Translations under genes and position numbers: made by a program
The notes under the pieces: model-generated
What the model saw: the letters and a program-made list of their open reading frames with translations, nothing else
Database searches by the model: none
Told to the model about the DNA's origin: nothing
DNA from: Selaginella moellendorffii
Taxonomy: Eukaryota; Streptophyta; Lycopodiopsida; Selaginellales; Selaginellaceae
Reading direction: 5' to 3'
Length of the DNA stretch: 64,000 bases
NCBI RefSeq assembly: GCF_000143415.4
Contig: NW_003314309.1
Coordinates: 1,228,958 to 1,292,957, forward strand
Part shown: positions 47,106 through 58,270 of the stretch, piece after piece
Layout: every line of letters starts with the position of its first letter
Numbering within the stretch: position 1 is the stretch's first letter

Positions 47106-48998
47106 TGTGAGACACAAAATCCCTAGGCCCCAAAGTGGAGCCGGAGGGGCGCCACGTGGTAGTGGCCAAAGCAAAAGCCAAACGAGCATAACACGTTTGG
47201 ACTAAAAGCTCTGCCTTGAAAGGTCGAGAGCGGGAGTGGAACTCCCAACAAAGTGCTTGAGGAACAAGCACAAAGAGAGCAATAAGCGAGGCTCCAAAAA
47301 GGGGCCCAAAAGGACCAACACATGACACGTGGAAGTGTCCAAGATGGACCCGAGTTGGAGTCCGAAGTGGAGTCCGAGAAGGACCCCGAGGTGGAGTCCA
47401 AGGTGGAGTCCGAGGTGGAGTCCGAGGTGGACCCGAGGTGGACCCGAGAAGGACCCGAGATGGAGTCCGAGATGGAGTCCGAGATGGAATCCGAGATGGA
47501 CACGAGATGGAGTCCGAGATGGACCCGAGATGGAGTCCGAGATGGACCCGAGATGGAGTTCGAGATGGAGTCTGAGATGGACCCGAGATGGAGTCCGAGA
47601 TGGAGTCCGAGATGGAGTCCGAGATGGAGTCCGAGATGGACCCGAGATGGGACCCGAGATGGGACTCGAGATGGACCCGAGATGGAGTCCGAGATGGACC
47701 CGAGATGGAGTCCGAGATGGAGTCCGAGATGGAGTCCGAGATGGACCTGAGATGGGACCCGAGATGGACCTGAGATGGAGTCCGAGATGGACTCGAGATG
47801 GACCCGAGATGGAGTCCGAGATGGAGTCCGAAGTCGAGACCGGGACCAAGACCGAGACCGGGACCGAGACCGAGACCGAGACCGAGATCGGGACCGAGAC
47901 CGAGACCGAGACCGAGGCCGAGGCCGAGGCCGAGTCCGAGTCCGAGTCCGAATCTGAGTCCGAGTCCAAGTCCGAGTCCGAGTCCGAGGCTGAGTCCGAG
48001 TTCGAGTTTGAAAGCCCAAAGCGTTCGTCTCCCAGACCCTGGGGGGTTTGGTGAGCTCCAAAAGTATAGTAGGGGGAGGACTGCAATGGAGCCAGTTTGG
48101 CCAGGAAAGGCCAGTTTGGCCCAGGAAGGCCGGACCCAATGTTGGGTGATGAGCTGCCCATTGGGAAGTCCAAGACTAGAGTGAACACGGACCGACAAGC
48201 GGGGCAGCTTGGTGAAGTGTTCAAGAGCCAGCTCTAGTTCCCCCAGGAGATCGACTGGCCGATGCTCCCAGTCCAAGTGTGGGTGGCACTACCTACTTGG
48301 ATACCTGGTGTGGCTCAACGGAACCTCGCTCTAAGCCCATGGCTAGAGCACCCAAAGGTAGAAGGTGAGGAGAGTACCCACGAGGCCCGCGTAGGGCCAC
48401 GGTGTTCCGAAATGTTGCCCCAAAGTCCCAGACTGTGGAAAGGAAGAGGAGTAGCCCTCTAGTGTGGTGACAAGGGACACAGTCACACAGTAAGGAAGTC
48501 CTAGAGGATAGTTGGACTTAGTGGTCGGGCCTATGGGCCTTGATCCAGTGGCAGTGTTGGTGAACACGGCCATGGACAGAAAGGGACTTGGTGGGGACCA
48601 AAAAGGAGATATTGGGGAAAGTTATTTCCCATGTCTGTGGGCGTCCTAAGGATGCTAAGGAGTGGATCTGGGATGACCACTCATGGACGGATAGCCCAGT
48701 CTTGGAGAGACGGGATTGCAATGCAGGTGGTGTTGGACCACCGATGTGACCAAGGTGATTGGGCATGGCCTAGCATAACGGGCTGGTATGTTGGTGCTGC
48801 CTTGGGGTGTCGGTCAAGGGATCGGACACGTGGAGCACTTGGACCAAGTGCAAAAGTTGAGTGGCGTGGATGCCATTTGCGGGGCTAGCAAGCCCCAAGT
48901 TCTGAATGGGACTTATGGAGGTTGTGAATGAGACTCCTCCAAGTGGTCGGAGGTGCGGTTAAGTGACTAAAGTAGAATGGAAAAATTAGTCGCTTACA
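47106..48998 (+). repeat. LARD 3' LTR
   Basis: 1893 bp with TGTGAGACAC start and CGCTTACA end. It is longer than LTR1 by 217 bp, nearly all from the minisatellite. Confidence 0.92.
47340..48012 (+). repeat. Minisatellite in LTR2 (expanded)
   Basis: Same units as 41620-42070 but about 220 bp longer. Confidence 0.9.
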
Positions 48999-49003
48999 AG
49001 TAC

Positions 49004-49872
49004 ATGGAACAACTCATGGAACCATTGATAAGCTAATATTAATCCTGCCAACTCAAAGTGTAACATTGAGTTGCTAATGTGCGTCACTCACGAGCCCAAG
49101 CGCAAACTCGTGAAAACGGAATAACTTAATCCCTCTTATGAGCCCAAGAGCAAGCTCACATTATTATGGTACAAAAAGGTAACCAAAATCCACACCCAAG
49201 GAACAATTGCGAAGCCTTTGCACCCAAACGTGTACCCACTTGGATCATCATTTTCATCTCTGCATATGTAACAAGACTAGTTGCCCAATCTTATTGGATA
49301 GTACTCGCCGAGACTCATCCTCTGATACCAAATGTAACATACGTGGTTTTGACCCTTTATCCTATGGTGATTTACTATAGGATAACACCACGAAGCAGAA
49401 CCTAAACCCTCCATGTGCCACGTGTCATATGCCATGTGTCCATAGGACAGTGGTGTGGAACCTGAGTTTCAGGGCCTTGGGCCACTAAATGAAGGAACGG
49501 TGCCAAACTCCCAAGCATGGAGCCAAGGAGTGACAAAACCAGTCCACAGAGCAACTCCCGAGCACACAGCCCAAGGAGCGAAGGAACAAGAGCACGGAGT
49601 GACTTGGAACAGTCCTGGAGTATCCAGCACCCCAATGCCAGGACCAGTATGCAAAACGGAGCCAAACGGATTCTGGCGCTATTTCGGCATACCGGTGGCC
49701 TAACGCAAGGATATGGGTACTCCACCAGCTAGAATGGAATGAACTTGGGCTTAGACCCAAGCCGAATGCAGAACAAAAATAGGCACACAGGTGAGATCTA
49801 GACTATGCCTCAGGTTGGTCGGCCATGCCCGACCTACCCACTATCCCTACTATAGATTTGGAACCCCCACAG
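49004..49872. other. Spacer between LARD and the TIR element, no gene seen
   Basis: Overlapping open frames at 49402-49760 show no known motif. Confidence 0.4.
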
Positions 49873-49896
49873 AAGCTCTATTTTGTTAAAGTGGGA
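49873..49896 (+). repeat. Left terminal inverted repeat
   Basis: AAGCTCTATTTTGTTAAAGT followed by GGGA. It is directly followed by a further small palindrome GTGGGA..TCCCAC. Confidence 0.75.
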
Positions 49897-50314
49897 ATTG
49901 TCATTATCCCACTTGTAAAATAAGGTTTCCAAACCTTTATATAGTATATAAATATAACAAAATTCAACTGCATTGAGGCACATGCCATTTTATTTTAAAC
50001 AAGGAAATGTCTACTCAATCACTTCTCCTCCCCCTGCCACTGCTTCACCTCTTTCTTCTCCTTGTCATCGTCGTTCAATTTCTTTCCATCCTTTTAATAT
50101 TGGCTCAGTTGCTCCGAGTCTAGGTGGAGCCCAAGTCCCCATTCAATCTTTACTTTCCCCTTATTAATAAAACAACTTCGTAGACTTCCAATAACATGCT
50201 TTAACACTTCTAGTATAATGCAAATCCTCTCAAAGAATTGTCTTTTAATATTAATACAATGGCATGGAACCCCATGCCATAATAAGTTACATTTTTAAAT
50301 AAATACATGCCATC

Positions 50315-51177
50315 TCAGACTATTATTTTTTGCCTCCAACGCCTATACAATAATCTTGGAATTTCATCACTCTCCACACTATCAGGATTTAAACCCAATA
50401 GTAATGCCATCTCTTCTCTAATACGTCCACGCTCATGTTCAGTGGTCGAAGAACCCATTCGGTTGAGTAGATTATGGAGATGCGGATAGTGCTTGGCTAG
50501 ACAATATACATGCCATAAATGATGACTGGTGTCTGTCCGATCAAATGGCTTTTGATATATCGTTCCATCTGCCATTTGGTTGATTTCTGCAGCCACCTCC
50601 TGGACTGGCCGGTTCTCTATCACCATCGCTCCAAGCCGTTTTGCAAGGTCCCTTAGAACATACGGTTTCTTCTCCCTAGTTTCCATACTGCAAGAGATGG
50701 GGTGCACTACATATGTGTGCGTGTTCGCTGCAGTTTTAATCGGCGAGTCATCGATGATGAGGATTTCACTTGACCTAGCAGTCCGGTTCATCACTACAGC
50801 CTCTGGCTTGACGAAGATGGGCTTGCTACCCCTCACATAGACCATAGTCAAGCAATCCTCTTGCGTTAGGAGAAAGTCAAATGGTAATATTACTCGCGTC
50901 TGATCGTGCATCATCTGTAGCAACGTTAATGCATTGTGGCGCATCATGGATGTCCAAACTCCCAATTGCAAATTGAACCCGGCCCTCTGTTTTAAGTGTC
51001 GCATGGTCATTATTAGATCCCGCAGTTTCTCCTGTGTGATTAATGTGAATCTGTCTCTTTTGACCAACTTGCGACCGCAGGCTTTGGAGGGTGCAGTGAC
51101 ATTCGAGGACGAGCCACGCTCATGGGAGAAAAGGACACTGTTTAGATCAAAAACGATATAGTACCTTCGCTGTGACT
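50315..51177 (-). other. FCP1/NLI-like HAD domain exon (catalytic Asp replaced)
   Basis: The 287-residue last exon of the gene above. Motif I reads YYIVFDLNSVLFSH (DxN where active phosphatases have DxD), motif II VWTSMM, a lysine in PIFVKPEAV, and motif III ILIIDDSPIK. In the family the first Asp is the nucleophile and the second the acid/base, so activity is doubtful. The fold was judged from motifs only. Confidence 0.65.
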
Positions 51178-51410
51178 CTGAAATGAAATGCGTCAGCATA
51201 AAAAATGGTACAAGTCAATTTTACCATCTACAATATTAGCGAATGGTGCTCCCGATGGTCGTTAAGAGGGTTTTGGTCGAGGAAACGTGAAGGGCGGAAA
51301 TACTCTCCTCTGCAATGTGGGGTCAATCGCATCCGATGGCGTGTGGGCACATGCCATTTCAGCTGTAGACTCTGGTACAACTGGCTCAACAGTGGCATGG
51401 GGTGGTTCCG

Positions 51411-51432
51411 ATGGCGTGTGATCACACGCCAT
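51411..51432. repeat. Perfect 22-bp palindrome in coding exon
   Basis: Half ATGGCGTGTGA with exact inverse. It lies in an exon of the minus-strand gene and is read in frame as part of a duplicated EMAC.HTPS motif shared with the copy at 51336. Confidence 0.9.
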
Positions 51433-54400
51433 TTCAGCTGGTGCCTCCATTGGTAAAGTGGACATGACCGAACAGGCAGCAGGGGCGGTGTAGGGAGGTT
51501 CCAACGGCGCGTAGTCAGACGATTGGGCACACGTTGAGTCCGTTGGAAATGAGGATACGACCGGCTCGACGGCTGGGGCAGCCTCATGCGGGTCCAATGG
51601 CGCCTGGTCACCGTCAGTTGGATACGTGGACAAGATTGACTCAGTGGTATGGGCAGCATCAAGTGGAGCGTGGTCAGCTTGCTTGGCGTTGATATGGATA
51701 GTAGCCTCCACCAGCTCTAATGACTCTTGCAGGCAAGTAGAGTCCACTGGCGGATCCATATGCATGTCCAAATATCTCCCTTCGATTGAGATGGTATCCT
51801 CCCGTGCTACTAAAAACAAACTCATTAGCACATTGAATCAACTATACTATATTTACCATCAACTGCTATTGAGGAACTAGGACCGATATCACTTGGGCGC
51901 ACTGCTGATTCTGAAGGATTGAACATACGTTTCGACCCTTGCTTGGCACTATCCTTCCTCGACACTAAAGGCTAGAGTTTGTATCTTAATTCAACTGAAT
52001 AATCTCTACTTACCATTTGCTCTGCGACCTACATGGACAATGTTAGAAATGGTAAAAGGCTAGGAATGGATGTACTATTATTTACCTGATGGTTTGTCTT
52101 GTATGACCTTCCTCCGCTGCTCTTTGGCCACCTCAGGCTGGCTATCGTCGTCATCATCATCGTCATCGTTATTGTGATCGTCACCATTGTGAGGACCATC
52201 CAAGTCCTCTTCGTCCTCCTCTTCTTCGTCCTCCTCTTCTTTGTCCTCCTCTTCGTCCTTCTGCTCTTCCTGCTCATTATCTTTCTCTGGCTCCTCATCC
52301 CCCTCTTGCATTTCTTCCATAGGCTGCTCAGGCTGGATGGCTTGTTCTTCCAGGACCATCTTGGGAAAATCATCTGGCCGAGTCTTCATCTCAAAATACA
52401 AGACATCCATAGCCTATTTTAGTGCGTGACCTAGGACCGTATCCTCACCCGACTGTCTTAACATGGTTTCTGCACGTTCTTGCACCCTTCGAAGACGATG
52501 AGATGAGAAAAACGTGGCCCTGACTTGAAAAGCATCCCTCATCCATTGTACCTCTCCATTGAGATTGGGGAAGGGGAGTCCGCCATAGGAATCTGAGTCA
52601 GGAGGTGGTGACTAGCTGCTTTCACTCAGCCCTTGATTTGCAATGAATGGCATGAGCACACACGCCATAACCGCGAGGCATTACCTATCATCTTTTCGTT
52701 GCCCTTCTTCCTTTTCGAATCAAACGCCTCTGATCCCGGTGACTGTCCAACGTGCTTTCGCTTTTTATGACCACTGTCAGTTTGAGCTTGGCTGGTGCTT
52801 GCCTGTTTTGCCTTTGAAGAAGTGTCTCCTGCAAGGAATGGCATGAGACCACACGCCATTGCAAATATAATTTGTACCTCCTTTTTTCTTATTGTTTGTC
52901 TGTTTGTCCTTCTTCGACGCGCCACCAGTGCGATTTTCAGTCCTCGTGTCTGAATATTCACAACGATCTATAATCAAAATGGCGTGAGGCCTTACGTGAC
53001 CTTACCTTGTGCAGGTTGTGAGCTCGGCCCAACATGGGTATCTTCAACAGTAGCTGTTAACGCCGTTTCAGCATCTGGGGGTGGCCACGCTCCTGCATAC
53101 AGAGCTTGTGAGATAACATTTAAACTTAAAGTGCGTACTCACCAGGTTTGCAGAGAAGATACTGTTTTTCTTTGGCAACTGTAATTATATGCTCCATTGA
53201 AGTCACCTCTTCAATGGAGTTTGTCACCACAACACACGGGACACCCTTGAGTAGTGTGGCTCGAAAGAATAGTCCGCCGCAGTTGTACTCGACAACGCAT
53301 TTGCCCTTGGAGTCGGAAGCAGGTGACCCACCCGCTATTGCGTTGAAGACCCAGCTGAGCATTTCCCATGCTGCACCTGGAGCTTTCTCTGGATTCGAAA
53401 GCTCCATAGCCGTCTTCAGTTCCTCAGGCACGGGTAAATTGACCTCCCTCAGATCAATTCGATCGGCCTTGTCGAACGAAGCTGGGAAGTCACTCCAGTC
53501 CCACTCTGCTGCAGGACCAATAACAAGGGCGAGTGTGAAGATGCGGACATTCGTCGGTATCTTCTTCTTAGCCATTATCCCATGGATCTCCCGCATCTCC
53601 TTGCCTTTCAACCGAGCCTTCACCTCGTTCAAGGCCTTCTAGAACTTGTGATAGGATTCGGAGTCGTAGATCATATAGTGGACTGAAGATTCCACCTCCG
53701 CAAGTCCCACCATTAAGTCAATGATGGAGCTGACTTCGTCTGCATAAGTGATCTCCTCGTTTGTGAAGTCCATCACACAAAAGATGTTCTTGACCTGCTC
53801 ATCTCCGCGGGAAACGATGCTCCTCCACCTTTGATCCTCATCCAAATTCACGTATACCCGGTAAGGTTCTCGATAGGCCTCTGCTGCGGGGTCGAGCTGT
53901 TTCTGAAGCCGGCGGTCGACATCCCTCTTAATGAAATTTGGATACTGATCCAACTTCTCAGCTTTACTTTTCGTGGCATCCCGCAGCAGATCAATGAACT
54001 TGGGGGCCCCCTTCACGTACTCGTCGATGTCTTCATTTGACAACTTCAGCTCTTCCATCATCTCTTGCGTGGTGTCGATGCTCACCCTCTCCACGGCCAC
54101 TTGCTCGAAGATCCAATCCTTCAATAGCGCACGAGCTCTCAGAGTCGTGCACAAGTCCTCGTATGTCACAATATGGCCGGGAGTCATTTTGGTCTTGTTG
54201 AAGACTACCTCACCACGTAGAAGAGCATTAGCCACTGTCAGAAGGTCGTCATCGTCTAGAAACGCAAGGCGTTGAGCTTCAAATCATTGGGCTTCCGGCC
54301 GTCCTCCACACCCATTGAGTTTAGCAACTCCCCATCATGGTACCTCTTCAGCACATCTACCCATTTGTCAAAAACAACTTTTGTTTCGAGTAGAATGTTA

Positions 54401-56114
54401 TGGATGCTGAGTGTGTCATTGACCCCCAGTGTTTTCGAGAGAAGACTCGAGAATTCCTGCAATGGAAATGGCGTGAGGCCACATGCTATGCCACATGCAA
54501 CGAGGCTTACCTGCCAGGCGCTAGTTGCTAGTGCACGTCCTTGTCCTGGTTTTTGTGGCTTCTTCAGTTGAACCCAGAGCTTCCTTGTTCGTGCCAATGT
54601 CTCGTGCAGACCCGATTTGTAGCACATTTCTTGCTTGACATTTTGCGCGTGGGAGATATATGATAGATTGGAGGGGCGAGTTGCCTTTTATTAGGCGGAC
54701 AACTCTTGTCTTGAAGACTTTCTTCACCTCCTCGCCCACCATAATATCCACAACTATCTCTTGCATCGCCAAGCTAGAATGCTGCCCGGAGACGGCATAG
54801 AACCGGATGTTCTGATCGTCCAACACCTTTCTATTGATCAAGTCTGGAAATGTCGTCTCGCCCTTCATTGTTCGGTAGTAGGGGATCACGTCTGCGATGT
54901 CGGGTGTTACTGGACTTGCCAGCATCTTCTGCTTCAGTTTCTCCACCCACTCATCAGATACTAGCCTATGGTTGTATTTTCTTTGGATGTCGATACGGCT
55001 CACGTCGATTGTATATACTTTGTTGGAATAGTAACAAGTACTATTATCTGCGACGATTTTTGCTGCCTCTTCTTGCTCTTTCTGCTCTTTGCGGCTCTTC
55101 TTTTTGGTGGGTGTAGTGTTCGAACCCGAGGCAATGGCATTACCGAGTAGCTTCTTTTTTGGAGCAGGAGAGTCGGACGTCGGCTTGAGCTTGACCACCC
55201 TTTTCTGCTTCGGGGTAGTTTCCAGATCGACCCCCTTCCCCTTCGCTTCGCGAACTGGAGGCACTCTCAACGGCTTAATGTTGGAATATAGTTTTTGAAC
55301 ATCGCCGTAGGTGAGGTCCGTGGATTCCATGTGATCTTCATAGACCCGCAGCGTCTTTGAAATTGTGGGCCTCCTGGACAACCTCTCCCTAGCTCCCTCT
55401 AGGAATTCCTCATAGCCGCTGCCCCCCTCCGGGAAGCCGCTAGGATGTGCAAGGTGGATCTTGAAGGCAGACGCTGTCTCTACCACAAGTGCCAGTCCAT
55501 ATTCTTGCATGGAACTGCATGGAGTGTCTGTCACTTGGATGAGGATCCCCATGCATTCTTTTTTCCCACCATCTGTGTTGTACAGCCTCAGATCCTCGCC
55601 TTCCATCCTGAAAGTCCAACTGGTGAGCTCCTCCCCCTTCTCTGCATCCACATTGACAGTGGCTGGAAGAAGAACGCAATTCCTCGCCTGTTCAAAAATG
55701 CACAACAATTAGAGCTGACAGATGAAAAGCTAGCAGCTGGAAATAACGTGAGGCCACACGCCATTCACCACTGCATCAGATGTCTTGAGGTTGCATCCTA
55801 AGATGGCGTGAGGCTACACGCCATCTGTAACCGGACTGCACTCGAGAGCCCAATCGGTGCATGCCAATGTTGCTACTGAATGGCATATGGCCTCATGCCA
55901 TTTTCTACTTGGTCTAAAAGACTTACCATTTGAAGCCGAATGGAGGCGTCACAATCGAGGCCGGACTTGCTGGGGAATGTGCACTGTGTGTGCAGCGGAT
56001 CGTAGCAGCAAGGCTACTCTGCCACTTACAATTGGAGAGTGGCGCTGAAATCTCCCGGGATGCCAAGTGGGCTGCGTGTGGGTGGCGGAGTGGGCGGCGG
56101 AGTTGGCGGCGAAG

Positions 56115-56340
56115 TTACAAACTGGGTGTGTCTTGAAGTGGATGCCGATGCACACAAGCGCGATGCGAGCACGATGCGAGCGCGAGTGTGATGCAAGCGC
56201 GAGTGGACGCCGATGCACACGAGAAACCTGTAGAGAAGGTAGATGAGCGCGAATGTGAGCGTGATCGCGAGTGGGAGCGCGATGCAAGCGCGAGTGTGCG
56301 AGCGCGAGTACGATGCAAAACCTAACCTCACACGCACGAA
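56115..56340. repeat. GC-rich degenerate minisatellite
   Basis: Repeated words GCGCGAGTG, GATGC and GAGCGCGA. It lies at the 5' end of the minus-strand gene. A similar GCGAGCGGCA-rich stretch lies at 57770-57905 before the plus-strand gene. Confidence 0.6.
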
Positions 56341-57720
56341 ATGTCACGACGGTTGGTAATCCCGCAACGTCATCATTCCTCGGACTTGGGCACCACCATT
56401 AATTTCTGGATCGCCACGCGCATGCATGCACGTGAAATCCAAAAGAAATCCGCAACGTCATCATTCCTCGGACTGCATGCACGCGAAATCCAAAAGAAAG
56501 ATCATGATTGGGATATCATTTAATACCCTCGCTATATTTATACCATGCATGATTGGATATTCCAAAGCATCTTGTATTTCCAAAAATGCCAGATGTTCAG
56601 CTAAATAAAGAATGGTATACAATGTCCTTCTTGATGACCCTGCAAAGAAGCATCTCGATCGGACACCACATGAGACCACACGAGCCTTACAATGTTTCAG
56701 AGGCATTTGCCATAGATCTAACTGTTATTTTGCTCCAAGATTCTACAGTTTGGTGTGCATTGACCTTTCCATCGACACTGCAAAGGGACATCACAATTAG
56801 ATGCGGGATCACAAGAAACCAACTTCACTAACTCTGGTTTCACCAAGATCTACGTAAGGAGTTATGAAATGAAAGGACCCTCTCTATTGAAATGTGTTTA
56901 TGGTCCTAGGGGCATTGTGACATATCAAAGGATTTTGCATCAAGTTCTGTATTTGCATGTTTATCAAGCTACTGAATTGCTAAACCCTAAACCCTAAACC
57001 CTAAACATGTGGCAAATGCTGCGTGAAGAAAGATGCCCTTTCTGGGCAAATGCTGTAAGAGGCAAATGCCGAGCAGATGTATCTCAGGCTAGCGAAGGGG
57101 ACAAACGAAAGCTAGCTATAAACATGACGGGATGCAAATAGATTACTAGGCTGGTCCTGCGAAAATCAAAAACCATAATTGAAAACATTGAAAATGCAAA
57201 AAGAAAGGTTTATAATATTTTTGAATTTTAAGCAACCAAAGGAATGTAAGTAGGGCATGTGTTTGTAAGTTTAAAAATGCCTCAACCACTTAAATTCCCA
57301 AGTAAATAAAGCTGTTTCTATTTTTGGTACAGGTAAACTTTATAGCGTGTGGGCTCATGCAATTTTGAACCCAAAAATGCACCAAAAAATGCTCGACTAG
57401 CATTATTCTTTGAATGGCGTGTGGCCTTATATTGCCATAAATGGACGTACACACACAGCATAATTATTCCTTTACACGGCGAATAATCTTGGTGCGGATC
57501 GCTGACATAGCATAGCAAAGTTCGAATCACTGACATGGCACAGCTGGATCGAGGCAAGGACATGATGTGACAAAGTTCAACCTCCGACAGCAAAGTCTAG
57601 AAGCTACTCAGTTTGAAATTTGTCAGAGGAATCATAAGATTTGGTTTGTCAGAGGATTTGATGTGACGTTCAAGCGTGTGTTATTTTTGAATTCTCGAAC
57701 TCATTCCTAGGTCTATCATT
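56341..57720. promoter_or_regulatory. Spacer between the divergent genes (possible bidirectional promoter)
   Basis: No open frame of note. It holds a direct repeat of GCAACGTCATCATTCCTCGG (starts at 56368 and 56452), a telomere-like run, and two degenerate palindromes (57343 and 57414). The promoter role is inferred only from position. Confidence 0.35.
56980..57006. repeat. Interstitial telomere-type repeat (CTAAACC)n
   Basis: Just under four uninterrupted units of the plant telomere repeat on the C-rich strand. Short runs of this type act as telo-box promoter elements in plants. Confidence 0.9.
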
Positions 57721-58096
57721 TTTGTGCGCCCTGTTCTTGGTTCCGCTGAGCGCAGTGAGCGCTGCTTGTGTAAGCGGCGTTGTGAGCTGTGGTTTATGCG
57801 TCTACGAGCGGTTGCGGCATTGCGAGCGCCATTGCGAGCGGCAGTTTATGCGAGTGGCAGTTTGTGCGAGCGGCGCTACGAGTAGTTGCGGTGTTGCGAG
57901 CGGCACTGTCTTTGGTGTGGCTACCGCTTCCTCTTGATATTCGGCACTTGTGCTTCCTGGTATGTTCACCATGGAATGGCTTAGGACCACATTTAGAAAT
58001 GGCATGAGGCCACATGCCATCTTGGGCCCTTGCAATTTCATGGCTAGCGTATTGTCATGTATGTTTTTACTTGCCTGCAGCTATGTGTATATCAAG

Positions 58097-58118
58097 ATGG
58101 CATGAGGCCTCATGCCAT
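58097..58118. repeat. Perfect 22-bp palindrome upstream of the transposase gene
   Basis: Half ATGGCATGAGG with exact inverse. It lies 153 bp before the transposase ATG, between two other copies. Confidence 0.9.
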
Positions 58119-58270
58119 TTTTGTGAATGCAAAATTTCACGTGGGTGTCAATAGCATGTTTGAATAATGGCATGTGGCCTCATGCTATTGAGGTTGTTTG
58201 GTATGTTATGATTTAGGCCATTCTCCAATCATTTTTTGTATGGTCTTAACTTCTTTTCTGCACTTTCAGA

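Larger units (their letters stand above)
41389..48998 (+). mobile_element. LARD-like non-autonomous LTR retrotransposon (7.6 kb)
   Basis: Two long direct LTRs flank a 4-kb internal region without gag or pol. The 5-bp duplication AGTAC is on both sides (41384-41388 and 48999-49003). An initiator-tRNA primer site follows LTR1 after ACT, and a GGGTGGTGGAGT purine-rich tract precedes LTR2. Open frames in the internal region are under 80 codons. The strand is set by the primer site and purine tract. Elements of this kind must borrow enzymes from an autonomous relative. Confidence 0.92.
50315..56040 (-). pseudogene. Large multi-exon gene: ParB-like region, acidic linker, FCP1-like HAD domain
   Basis: Exons on the minus strand (high to low): one ending at 55927 (start unclear), 55872-55832, 55797-55769, 55687-54511, 54456-53143, 53092-53006, 52967-52878, 52828-52685, 52631-52086, 52028-52014, 51964-51857, 51809-51225 and 51177-50315 (TGA). 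Splice phases agree throughout, giving about 1660 residues. Exon 55687-54511 holds a ParB/Srx-like motif (FYAVSGQHSSLAMQEI). The next exon has NCGGLFFRATLLKG, faintly like a methyltransferase motif I. Basic and acidic linkers follow (runs of E and D near 52250). The last exon is FCP1/NLI-like HAD: FDLNSVL, LGVWTSMM, IIDDSP; the usual second Asp of motif I is Asn. Four in-frame stops (53639, 52612, 52414, 51262) and two frameshifts (54.64-54.69 and about 54.28 kb) make this a pseudogene as read. Confidence 0.6.

Noticed and set aside
49402-49760. Overlapping frames on both strands just left of the TIR element as a gene
   Set aside because: No motif, no splice support, and roughly equal openness in four frames.
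53148-53642. Plus-strand 164-codon frame opposite the large minus-strand gene
   Set aside because: It mirrors the minus-strand coding exon and has no recognisable motif.
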